The notes under the pieces: generated by a model
The model's input: the letters and a program-made list of their open reading frames with translations, nothing else
Told to the model about the DNA's origin: nothing
Databases searched by the model: none
Shown here: positions 1 through 7,056 of the stretch, in pieces
Numbering within the stretch: the stretch's first letter is position 1
How the letters are laid out: each line of letters starts with the position of its first letter
Program-made: the position numbers and the translations under genes
Assembly (NCBI GenBank): GCA_903824455.1
Contig: CAIJWY010000236.1
Span: forward strand, 1 to 10,440
Length of the DNA: 10,440 nt
Direction of reading: 5' to 3'
From: an uncultured Micrococcales bacterium
GTDB taxonomy: Bacteria; Actinomycetota; Actinomycetes; Actinomycetales; Microbacteriaceae

Positions 1-481
1 GTCAATGCTCGAGCGCGAAGTTCCGATCTATGTTTTATGTCCGGGTCGCGTTTACCGCACCGACGAACTCGATGAAACCCACACTCCGGTGTTCCACCAG
101 GTTGAGGGCTTAGCTGTCGACAAGGGTTTGACGATGGCCGATCTTCGGGGAACTCTGGAACACTTCGCACGTTTGATGTTTGGTCCAGAGGCCAAGATTC
201 GCCTGCGCCCAAACTACTTCCCGTTCACCGAACCTTCGGCCGAGCTCGACATTTGGCACACCGCGGCCAAGGGTGGTCCACGATGGATCGAGTGGGGTGG
301 CTGTGGCATGGTGAACCCAAACGTGCTTCGTTCGGCGGGTATCGACCCCGAGGTTTATTCGGGATTCGCATTCGGTATGGGAATCGAGCGCACGCTCATG
401 TTCCGCAACGGAGTTCTCGACATGCACGACATGGTAGAGAGTGACATTCGGTTCTCTCAGCAGTTTGGGGTGAGCCTCTAA
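1..481 (+). CDS. pheS: Phenylalanyl-tRNA synthetase alpha subunit, C-terminal part (5' end outside window)
   Basis: Catalytic subunit of the cytoplasmic (alpha-beta)2 class II synthetase that charges tRNA-Phe with phenylalanine. The reading frame is open back to the window edge (a Ser codon at 2-4 precedes the Met at 5), so the Met at 5 is internal. About 159 residues are visible of a protein usually near 350. Seen, numbering from the Met at 5: class II motif 2 with R-V-Y-R-T-D and the T-H-x-P-x-F-H-Q-x-E-G block (15-35); the phenylalanine-pocket stretch F-P-F-T-E-P-S (72-78); W-x-E-W-G-G-C-G-M-V (94-103); and motif 3, G-F-A-F-G-M-G-I-E-R (120-129), with the terminal R-F-S-Q-Q-F typical of PheS. 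The stop TAA shares its last base with the pheT ATG, as expected for a pheST operon. Identity is secure; only the N-terminal coiled-coil arm and motif 1 cannot be checked. Confidence 0.97.
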   Translation, partial: SMLEREVPIYVLCPGRVYRTDELDETHTPVFHQVEGLAVDKGLTMADLRGTLEHFARLMFGPEAKIRLRPNYFPFTEPSAELDIWHTAAKGGPRWIEWGGCGMVNPNVLRSAGIDPEVYSGFAFGMGIERTLMFRNGVLDMHDMVESDIRFSQQFGVSL

Positions 482-2985
482 TGCGCGTGCCACTTTCCTG
501 GTTGGCAGAGTATGTTGACCTACCCGGCGATGCCACACCGGATTCGGTTATGGCCGAACTCGTCAAAGTTGGTTTTGAAGAAGAAGCTTCACACGGTTTT
601 GATGTAACCGGACCGGTGGTAGTTGGTCAGGTTTTAGAGTTCACCGACGAGCCGCAGAGCAATAGCAAGACCATTCGCTGGTGTTCGGTAAGGGTTGCTC
701 CAGAAGGTCAGAAGGCTGCCGATGGTGGCGCTGATGTGCGCGGAATAGTCTGTGGTGCCTCAAACTTCGAGGTTGGCGACAAGGTGGTTGTTTGCCTACC
801 GGGTTCCGTTCTGCCAGGAGATTTTGCTATTGCGGCGCGCAGCACCTACGGCCACATTTCCGACGGCATGATGGCTTCCGCCAAAGAGCTTTCACTGAAC
901 GACGATCACGGTGGCATCATTCGTCTGCACGAAATGGGCCTCGACCCTAAGGTTGGCGCCAGCGCGATTGAGCTACTGAACCTGGCCGACACCGCCGCCG
1001 AAATAAACGTAACTCCAGACCGCGGTTACTGCTTCTCGATTCGCGGTGTTGCTCGTGAATACGCGCACGCAACCGGTTCGGAATTCCGCGACCCAACCGG
1101 AAACGTACAACCTGAGGTGGCCGGCGGGTTTGAAGTTTCCGTAAACGATGCAACCGGCATTCGCGACAAGGTTGGTTGCGACCGCTTTGTGCTTCGTGCC
1201 GTTAGGGGAGTAGACGCCACTAAGCCAACCCCACCCTGGATGATCGCCCGTTTGAAACTGGCCGGCATGCGCTCGATTTCGCTCGTGGTCGATATCACTA
1301 ACTACGTGATGCTTGAACTAGGTCAACCAATTCACGCCTACGACCTCGATAGGCTTTCCGGCGGAATTGTGGTTCGAAGGGCTTCGGCTGGGGAAACCCT
1401 AAAGACCCTTGACGGTCAGGCGCGGAAACTTCACGTTGAAGACCTACTCATTACCGATGGCAGTGGCCCGATCGGCCTAGCCGGTGTGATGGGTGGCGAA
1501 ACCACGGAAGTTTCTAACTCAACCGTCAACGTGATCATTGAAGGCGCCCACTTCGACCCGGTTTCGATTGCTCGCAGCGCACGTCGTCACAAGTTGATTT
1601 CCGAAGCGTCCAAACGTTTTGAGCGCGGGGTAGACCCACGCGTTGCCGAATACGCTGTGGCTCGAGTGATTCAGTTACTTGAGGTTCACGCTGGCGGAAG
1701 CGCCGATGGGCTTGGCGCGAATTACTCGACTCTTGGCGACCCTTCGGCAATCTGGCTTCCTGCCGAATTTGCTCAGGAAATAACCGGCGTTGAATACACC
1801 GTGGACGAAGTTACCGGAGTTCTGGCCGACATCGGCTGCGTGGTTGCCCACGTTGACGGAGGCTACGAGGTTATCGCTCCTTCCTGGCGCCCAGACCTAA
1901 CCCACAAGACCGACCTTGCCGAGGAAATCGCTCGCATCGTTGGCTATGAGCGAATCGGCACTCGTTTGCCGGTGGCCCCTCCGGGGCGCGGTCTTACCAA
2001 GAATCAGAAACTTCGTCGCTCGGTGTTGGCGGCTGCAGTTGGTGCCGGTGCTACCGAAGTTTTGACCTACCCTTTTGTTTCGGAAGAGGCGAACGGTTTC
2101 TTCAGCGATGCCAAAACCAAGGTGATTCTGGCTAACCCGATGCAGGTGGAAAGCGGACAACTGCGTCTCACGATTCTTTCCGGTCTGGTTGACGCCGCTC
2201 GTCGTAATCTTTCACGCGGACTAACCGACCTATCAATTTTCGAAGAGGGATCGGTCTTTATCCCCACTTCAAAATCGGGTAAAGCATTTGTTTTGCCTGG
2301 CGCATCCGAGCGACCAACCGCTGAGGTGCTTGACTCGGTAATGGCCACTCTGCCAGCCCAACCAAAACACTTTGCAGCTCTGCTAACCGGTGATCGGGTC
2401 AAACAGCAGGTTGGTGTGGTGTCTCAATCGTTTGATTACTCAGACGCGATTTCGCTAGCCGCACGAGTTGTTTCGGCAACCGGTCAAGAATTGACCGTGC
2501 GCCAGGGAACCGCTAAGGGTTATCACCCAGGTCGCACGGCCGAGTTATTTATTGGTAAGAATTCAATCGGTTTTGCCGGAGAACTGGCACCGGCTTTGGC
2601 TTCGGAAAAAGATCTGCCGCGTCGGGTGGCAATTCTCGAAATCAACTTAGACGTTCTCTACGCTTCTGCGCCAGACGTTCGTCAGGCCGCCCCAATTGTT
2701 GGTTACCCAGCTGCCACACAAGACCTTTCACTTTTGGTTGGAATTGATGTTCCGGCCGGCGATGTACTTCGAGTAATCGAAGAAGGCACGGGTGCATTAC
2801 TCGAGCAGGTTCGTTTGTTGGAAGACTATCGCGGGGCAAACCTGCCAGAGGGTCAAAAATCGCTCACCTTTGCTCTTCGATTCCGCGCCACGGATCGAAC
2901 CCTAACTCAGGTCGAAGCCAGTGAAGCCCGCGACGTTGCGGTGGCACTAGCCGGCAAGCAATTTGGCGCCACAATTCGAGCGTGA
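481..2985 (+). CDS. pheT: Phenylalanyl-tRNA synthetase beta subunit
   Basis: Non-catalytic but essential subunit of PheRS. It binds tRNA-Phe and carries the editing site that hydrolyses mischarged Tyr-tRNA-Phe. At 834 aa it is full length for bacterial PheT. Domain order by eye: N-terminal M-R-V-P-L-S-W-L (B1); an EMAP-type tRNA-binding OB fold at about 44-152 (I-V-C-G-A-S-N-F at 89-96); the B3/B4 editing domain at about 230-400, including D-I-T-N-Y-V-M (271-277) and G-V-M-G-G (335-339); a B5 DNA-binding-like domain at about 423-493 (S-W-R-P-D at 468-472); a degenerate class II core; and a C-terminal FDX-ACB anticodon-binding domain at about 741-834. The start is fixed by the TAATG overlap with pheS and by the conserved first eight residues. 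No strong Shine-Dalgarno precedes it, so coupling to pheS translation is likely. Nothing looks truncated or frameshifted. Confidence 0.98.
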   Translation: MRVPLSWLAEYVDLPGDATPDSVMAELVKVGFEEEASHGFDVTGPVVVGQVLEFTDEPQSNSKTIRWCSVRVAPEGQKAADGGADVRGIVCGASNFEVGDKVVVCLPGSVLPGDFAIAARSTYGHISDGMMASAKELSLNDDHGGIIRLHEMGLDPKVGASAIELLNLADTAAEINVTPDRGYCFSIRGVAREYAHATGSEFRDPTGNVQPEVAGGFEVSVNDATGIRDKVGCDRFVLRAVRGVDATKPTPPWMIARLKLAGMRSISLVVDITNYVMLELGQPIHAYDLDRLSGGIVVRRASAGETLKTLDGQARKLHVEDLLITDGSGPIGLAGVMGGETTEVSNSTVNVIIEGAHFDPVSIARSARRHKLISEASKRFERGVDPRVAEYAVARVIQLLEVHAGGSADGLGANYSTLGDPSAIWLPAEFAQEITGVEYTVDEVTGVLADIGCVVAHVDGGYEVIAPSWRPDLTHKTDLAEEIARIVGYERIGTRLPVAPPGRGLTKNQKLRRSVLAAAVGAGATEVLTYPFVSEEANGFFSDAKTKVILANPMQVESGQLRLTILSGLVDAARRNLSRGLTDLSIFEEGSVFIPTSKSGKAFVLPGASERPTAEVLDSVMATLPAQPKHFAALLTGDRVKQQVGVVSQSFDYSDAISLAARVVSATGQELTVRQGTAKGYHPGRTAELFIGKNSIGFAGELAPALASEKDLPRRVAILEINLDVLYASAPDVRQAAPIVGYPAATQDLSLLVGIDVPAGDVLRVIEEGTGALLEQVRLLEDYRGANLPEGQKSLTFALRFRATDRTLTQVEASEARDVAVALAGKQFGATIRA

Positions 2986-2989
2986 GAGT

Positions 2990-2994
2990 AGGAG
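2990..2994 (+). promoter_or_regulatory. Ribosome binding site of argC
   Basis: AGGAG ends 4 nt before the ATG at 2999, inside the 13-nt gap after the pheT stop. It decides the argC start: the in-frame ATG at 2963 would add 12 residues, overlap pheT by 23 nt and lacks an equally good site. argC and argH are the only genes here preceded by a non-overlapping spacer with a clear AGGAG, and both have the same 4-nt spacing. Confidence 0.75.
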
Positions 2995-2998
2995 CGCC

Positions 2999-4039
2999 AT
3001 GAGCCTGAAGGTTGCTATAGCCGGAGCCAGTGGTTACGTTGGTGGTGAACTCGCACGTCTAGTTGCCGAGCACCCTCAGCTCGAGCTGGTTACTGTTACC
3101 GCCAATACCAATGCCGGAGAGAAGTTCATCAATCTTCACCCACACCTTTCATCTTTTGCCCACCTTGAGCTGGTTCCCACCGATGCCAAGCACCTGGCTG
3201 GGCATGACGTGGTTTTCTTGGCTTTACCTCATGCCAAGAGCGCAGAGGTGGCCGCCTGGCTAGACGCAGATGTTTTAGTTATCGATTGCGGGGCCGATTT
3301 CCGTTTGGAATCTTCCGTAGATTGGGAAAAGTTTTACGGCGGAACCCACGCCGGCACCTGGGCCTATGGAATGCCGGAACTGATCTTGGCCGAAGGAGCA
3401 AAGCAGCGCGACAAACTTCGCGGTGTCAAGCGGGTTGCCGTTCCAGGCTGCAATGTAACAGCGATCACCCTGGCGCTTTCACCGCTTTTGGCTGCCAACC
3501 TAATCGACAATGAAGACATCGTTTCGGTGCTTTCGGTTGGAACATCGGGTGCCGGACGTTCGGCCAGCGCCGATCTTTCCCACAGTGAAATGCACGAATC
3601 TGCCCGAGCCTACGGGGTTGGTGGCGTTCATCGTCACACTCCAGAAATCGAACAGAATCTGACGAAGTCGGCTGGGCAAAAGGTTCAGGTTTTATTCACT
3701 CCGGTCTTGGTACCGATGTCTCGAGGAATTCTTGCGGTAAACACGGCGAAGGCCACCGGACCTATCGAGCAACTTCACCACGCACTCAGCAAGTATTACG
3801 AGGGTGAGAAATTCATTCGTGTCTTACCTTTGGGCGAGTGGCCTCAAACGTCAAACGTTGTTGGGTCTAACGTCTGTGAAATTGGTGTTGCCCTAGATGA
3901 GCACTCGGGTCGGGTGACGGTGGTTTCGGCTATCGACAACCTGGTTAAGGGAACCGCCGGTGCCGCCATCCAGAGCCTAAACCTTGCTCTCGGTATTGCT
4001 GAAGACACCGGTCTTTCGGTCAACGGGGTGGCTCCGTGA
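2999..4039 (+). CDS. argC: N-acetyl-gamma-glutamyl-phosphate reductase
   Basis: NADPH-dependent reductase for the third step of arginine synthesis, turning N-acetylglutamyl phosphate into N-acetylglutamate semialdehyde in the cytoplasm. Starting at 2999 gives 346 aa, normal for the family. Seen: an N-terminal Rossmann nucleotide-binding loop G-A-S-G-Y-V-G-G-E (9-17); F-L-A-L-P-H (73-78); D-C-G-A-D-F-R-L (96-103); the active-site cysteine at 151 in V-P-G-C-N-V-T; H-R-H-T-P-E-I (211-217), which supplies the catalytic histidine; and the C-terminal D-N-L-V-K-G-T-A-G-A-A stretch of the dimerisation/substrate domain. The cysteine context is P-G-C-N-V-T rather than the P-G-C-Y-P-T I remember for mycobacterial ArgC, with the cysteine itself intact. 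It follows pheT after 13 nt and overlaps argJ by 4 nt. An acetyl-LysY/ArgC-type alternative is unlikely given the argJ, argB and argF neighbours. Confidence 0.96.
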   Translation: MSLKVAIAGASGYVGGELARLVAEHPQLELVTVTANTNAGEKFINLHPHLSSFAHLELVPTDAKHLAGHDVVFLALPHAKSAEVAAWLDADVLVIDCGADFRLESSVDWEKFYGGTHAGTWAYGMPELILAEGAKQRDKLRGVKRVAVPGCNVTAITLALSPLLAANLIDNEDIVSVLSVGTSGAGRSASADLSHSEMHESARAYGVGGVHRHTPEIEQNLTKSAGQKVQVLFTPVLVPMSRGILAVNTAKATGPIEQLHHALSKYYEGEKFIRVLPLGEWPQTSNVVGSNVCEIGVALDEHSGRVTVVSAIDNLVKGTAGAAIQSLNLALGIAEDTGLSVNGVAP

Positions 4040-5187
4040 GCGTAACTCTCGCCAAAGGCTTTTTGGCTGCCGGGGTGAAGGCAGGTCTCAAGAAATCTGG
4101 CGCGAAAGACTTCGCGCTGGTTCAAAATCTTGGTCCTTCGTTTAGTGCCGCCGCAGTTTTCACCAGTAATCGTTGCCAGGCCAACCCGGTTATCTGGTCC
4201 AAGGAAGCAATCAAAGACGGGCTGCTAACGGCCACGGTTCTAAACTCCGGGGGCGCTAACTGTTACACCGGTGCCCAGGGTTTTCAAACCACGCATGCCA
4301 CCGCTGAGCGAGTTGCCAGGGCTCTCGGCTGTTCGGCCGGCGACGTGCTGGTTTGCTCAACCGGTTTGATCGGTGAACAACTCGATCGCGACAAGATTCT
4401 GGCTGGCGTTGATGCCTCCGCAGCTTCGCTTTCCGAGGATGGTGGCTTGGCTGCCGCCGAAGCGATTATGACCACCGATTCGGTTTCCAAGACCGCCTCG
4501 GCCGAAGGTAGCGGCTGGGTCATCGGCGGCATGGCCAAGGGTGCCGGCATGCTGGCGCCGGGGCTTGCCACCATGCTCGTGGTTATCACCACCGACGCCC
4601 AGGTGCCTTCTGGAGAACTTAATCTAGCTCTTCGTCAGGCAACGCGCGTGACTTTTGATCGCCTCGACTCCGATGGTTGCATGTCGACCAACGACACCGT
4701 TACTTTGATGGCTTCTGGTGCTTCAGGAGTTCAGCCTTCGCTTCAAGAGTTCACTGCTGTGCTCACCGAAGTTTGCCGCGACCTGGCCATGCAACTGCTA
4801 GCCGACGCCGAGGGCTCAACCCACGATATCGCCATCGAGGTTATCAATGCCGCCAGCGAAGACGATGCCGTAATGGTTGGTCGTTCGCTGGCTCGAAACA
4901 ATTTATTCAAGGCCGCGGTCTTCGGTAACGACCCCAATTGGGGTCGAATTCTGGCTGCCGTTGGCACCACCACCGCCGAGTTCGATCCATACGACATCGA
5001 TGTTTCGATTAATGGCGTTTCGGTTTCGCGCAAGGGTGAGCCAGATCAGTCTCGTGAACTGGTTGACATGACCCCTCGCCGCGTCGACATTTTGATCTCG
5101 CTAAATGCCGGCAAAAAAGCGGCCACCGTTTTCACCTCTGATCTAACCCACGCCTACGTAACCGAGAACAGCGAGTACTCCAGCTAA
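4036..5187 (+). CDS. argJ: Ornithine acetyltransferase (glutamate N-acetyltransferase)
   Basis: Moves the acetyl group from N-acetylornithine to glutamate, releasing ornithine and regenerating N-acetylglutamate, so the acetyl group is recycled and no separate ArgE deacetylase is needed. At 383 aa it is slightly shorter than many ArgJ proteins but all landmarks are present. Seen: N-G/S-G-G-A-N-type segment N-S-G-G-A-N-C-Y-T-G (70-79); M-A-K-G-A-G-M-L-A-P (166-175); and the self-cleavage site A178-T179 in L-A-T-M-L. In this family the precursor cleaves itself there and the new N-terminal Thr (ACC, 4570-4572) is the nucleophile. The C-terminal G-N-D-P-N-W-G-R segment is also intact. The start is GTG at 4036, overlapping the argC stop as GTGA, with purine-rich GGGGTGG just upstream. 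Whether it is monofunctional, or bifunctional with acetyl-CoA synthase activity, cannot be read from the sequence. Confidence 0.96.
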   Translation: MSVTLAKGFLAAGVKAGLKKSGAKDFALVQNLGPSFSAAAVFTSNRCQANPVIWSKEAIKDGLLTATVLNSGGANCYTGAQGFQTTHATAERVARALGCSAGDVLVCSTGLIGEQLDRDKILAGVDASAASLSEDGGLAAAEAIMTTDSVSKTASAEGSGWVIGGMAKGAGMLAPGLATMLVVITTDAQVPSGELNLALRQATRVTFDRLDSDGCMSTNDTVTLMASGASGVQPSLQEFTAVLTEVCRDLAMQLLADAEGSTHDIAIEVINAASEDDAVMVGRSLARNNLFKAAVFGNDPNWGRILAAVGTTTAEFDPYDIDVSINGVSVSRKGEPDQSRELVDMTPRRVDILISLNAGKKAATVFTSDLTHAYVTENSEYSS

Positions 5188-6095
5188 TGCTAAAAACAGA
5201 CCAGCAGGACACCGCGCTAGCCCGCATCAAGGCGGAGACACTAATCGAGTCGCTTCCCTGGCTAAAACAGTTCCACGGAAAAACCATTGTGGTCAAATTT
5301 GGTGGCAACGCCATGGTCGACGATGCTCTGCAACAGGCTTTCGCGGAAGATATGGCCTACCTGCGCTGGATTGGTATTCGTCCGGTGGTTGTTCACGGTG
5401 GCGGGCCGCAGATCACCGCCCGATTGGCCGAACTCGGTATCGAGACCGAATTTCGCGGCGGTTTCCGCGTGACCACTCCGGAAACCATCAGCGTTGTGCG
5501 CGATGTTTTGAGACTCACGATCAGTGCCCGCCTAGCCGGACTGATCGAATTCGCCGGAGCTAAAACTCAGGTGATGAGCGGCGAAGATGCCAACCTGTTC
5601 CGAGCCGAGAAAACCATTCTCGATTCTCCAGAAGGACCGGTCGATATCGGGCTGGTTGGCGAAGTGACTTTGGTGAATCCTAGGATCGTATTCGACGCGC
5701 TTGAGGCCGGACGCATCCCGGTTATTTCAACGGTTGCTCCCGATGCCAGTGGCCAACTGCTCAACGTAAATGCCGACCTAGCAGCCAGCGCGCTGGCCGT
5801 GGCTCTCGGTGCCGAGAAGCTGATGGTGCTAACCGATGTTCCTGGTTTATACGCCGACTGGCCAAACCGCGACTCGATGGTTAGCGAAATAAACGTGAGC
5901 GAACTTCGCGAACTGCTACCAACACTTGAATCGGGAATGATTCCCAAGATGCAGGCATGCTTGCAAGCGGTTGAGCACGGTGTTCCTCGTGCGCACATCA
6001 TCGACGGTCGCACCCCGCACAGCATTCTGCTCGAGATTTTCACCCGTTCGGGTTTCGGAACAATGGTTTTCCCAGATGAAAGTTCGGAGAAATAG
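5187..6095 (+). CDS. argB: N-acetylglutamate kinase, probably arginine-inhibited type
   Basis: Amino-acid-kinase-family enzyme that phosphorylates N-acetylglutamate with ATP, the usual control step of acetyl-recycling arginine pathways. It has 302 aa. Seen: about 30 residues ahead of the catalytic core that look helical, fitting the N-terminal helix of hexameric arginine-sensitive enzymes; V-V-K-F-G-G-N-A-M (35-43, Lys37); V-V-H-G-G-G-P-Q-I (68-76); R-G-G-F-R-V-T (90-96) for acetylglutamate binding; N-V-N-A-D-L-A-A (193-200); M-I-P-K-M (251-255); and a C-terminal H-I-I-D-G-R-T-P-H-S with L-L-E-I-F-T and G-F-G-T-M. The last block resembles the arginine-site signature, so feedback inhibition by arginine is inferred. 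Oddity: residues 110-113 read L-T-I-S where I expect G-x-V-N-like residues. The start is fixed by a TAATG overlap with argJ, and no Shine-Dalgarno is evident, so coupling is likely. Confidence 0.96.
   Translation: MLKTDQQDTALARIKAETLIESLPWLKQFHGKTIVVKFGGNAMVDDALQQAFAEDMAYLRWIGIRPVVVHGGGPQITARLAELGIETEFRGGFRVTTPETISVVRDVLRLTISARLAGLIEFAGAKTQVMSGEDANLFRAEKTILDSPEGPVDIGLVGEVTLVNPRIVFDALEAGRIPVISTVAPDASGQLLNVNADLAASALAVALGAEKLMVLTDVPGLYADWPNRDSMVSEINVSELRELLPTLESGMIPKMQACLQAVEHGVPRAHIIDGRTPHSILLEIFTRSGFGTMVFPDESSEK
6086..6089 (+). promoter_or_regulatory. Ribosome binding site of argF inside argB
   Basis: GGAG lies 6 nt before the argF ATG at 6096, within the last codons of argB. It supports independent initiation at an ATG that directly abuts the argB TAG with no intervening base. 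Confidence 0.55.
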
Positions 6096-7022
6096 ATGGT
6101 TCGCCACTTCCTAAAAGACGATGACATTACGCCGCAGGAGCAGGCGGAAATTCTTGAGCTCGCCAGCGAAGTCAAGGCTTCGCCCTATAAATTCCGTCCG
6201 TTCGAAGGCCCAAAGACCGTGGCGCTAATCTTCGACAAGACCTCAACTCGAACCCGCGTCTCGTTCACGGTTGGCGTGGCCGATCTCGGCGGTAACCCGA
6301 TGGTGATTGACACCGGTTCCAGCCAGCTCGGAGGGAAAGAATCGGTAGCCGATACCGCTCGGGTTTTGGAACGTCAGGTGGCAGCAATAGTTTGGCGCAC
6401 CTATGCCCAGTCCGGCCTCGACGAGATGGCCGCCAACTCTTCGGTGCCGGTCATCAACTCACTCTCCGACGACTATCACCCTTGCCAAATTTTGGCTGAC
6501 CTACTAACCATCAAGGAGCACAAGGGTTCCCTGGCTGGCTTGTCGATTGCCTACGTTGGTGACGCCGCAAACAACATGGCTAACTCCTATCTCATCGGCT
6601 GCGCCATGGCTGGAATGCATGTTCGTATCGCTGCACCGGCCGGCTACGCTCCAGCCGAAAACGTGGTTGCTCGTGCCGAAGAAATCGCTTCGACAACCGG
6701 CGGCTCCGTGCAGATTTTCACCTCGCCTGAAGATGCTGTAAAAGGTGCCGATGTGGTGACCACCGACACCTGGATTTCAATGGGGCAGGAGTCGGAAAAG
6801 CAAAAGCGAATCGACGCATTTGCCGGCTACACCGTCGACGCTTCCTTGATGTCTCACGCCAAAGGCGACGCCATTTTCTTGCACTGTTTACCGGCTTACC
6901 GAGGTTACGAAGTTTCGGCCGAAGTAATCGATGGCCCTCGGTCGGTCATCTGGGATGAGGCCGAGAACCGCCTGCACGCGCAAAAGGCATTGATGATCTG
7001 GCTGGCTAAACAGGCCGTCTAG
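6096..7022 (+). CDS. argF: Ornithine carbamoyltransferase
   Basis: Condenses ornithine with carbamoyl phosphate to give citrulline; a cytoplasmic enzyme, normally a trimer. Its 308 aa are standard for anabolic OTCase. Seen: the carbamoyl-phosphate loop S-T-R-T-R (50-54); R-T-Y-A-Q (101-105); H-P-C-Q (128-131); the ornithine-binding S-M-G loop in D-T-W-I-S-M-G (224-230); and H-C-L-P-A-Y-R-G (263-270) with Cys264. D-T-W-I-S-M-G and the H-C-L-P motif favour OTCase over aspartate carbamoyltransferase. F-K-P-like variants of acetylornithine or succinylornithine carbamoyltransferases are less likely with argJ present. It abuts argB with no gap, at the position where argD intervenes in the actinobacterial order I know. 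It is followed by a 34-nt spacer before argH, where argR and argG would be in Mycobacterium-type clusters. Confidence 0.96.
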   Translation: MVRHFLKDDDITPQEQAEILELASEVKASPYKFRPFEGPKTVALIFDKTSTRTRVSFTVGVADLGGNPMVIDTGSSQLGGKESVADTARVLERQVAAIVWRTYAQSGLDEMAANSSVPVINSLSDDYHPCQILADLLTIKEHKGSLAGLSIAYVGDAANNMANSYLIGCAMAGMHVRIAAPAGYAPAENVVARAEEIASTTGGSVQIFTSPEDAVKGADVVTTDTWISMGQESEKQKRIDAFAGYTVDASLMSHAKGDAIFLHCLPAYRGYEVSAEVIDGPRSVIWDEAENRLHAQKALMIWLAKQAV

Positions 7023-7023
7023 G

Positions 7024-7029
7024 TAAGAT
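7024..7029 (+). promoter_or_regulatory. Possible -10 element upstream of argH (weak)
   Basis: TAAGAT in the argF-argH spacer fits the actinobacterial -10 pattern TAnnnT. No recognisable -35 lies 16-19 bp upstream, where the sequence is the end of argF and reads GC-rich. If used, transcription would start near 7036 and give a short leader before the AGGAG of argH. It may be chance. Confidence 0.2.
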
Positions 7030-7047
7030 TTAGTAATTCAAGACTTT

Positions 7048-7052
7048 AGGAG
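7048..7052 (+). promoter_or_regulatory. Ribosome binding site of argH
   Basis: AGGAG ends 4 nt before the ATG at 7057. Together with the 34-nt spacer it shows that argH can initiate translation without coupling to argF, unlike argJ and argB. Confidence 0.75.
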
Positions 7053-7056
7053 CAAC

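Noticed and set aside
110..538. 142-codon minus-strand frame over pheS and the pheT start
   Set aside because: Antisense to conserved synthetase motifs and without domain resemblance.
2963..2998. Longer argC start at the ATG at 2963
   Set aside because: It would overlap pheT by 23 nt and adds 12 residues not expected in ArgC; the AGGAG before 2999 explains the shorter start.
5567..6175. 202-codon open frame on the minus strand across argB and the argF start
   Set aside because: Ser-rich, no recognisable motif, fully antisense to a well-supported argB; typical shadow of a coding gene.
7023..7056. ArgR operator (ARG box) in the argF-argH spacer
   Set aside because: One ATTCA half-site at 7036-7040 but no matching TGAAT half at the right spacing.
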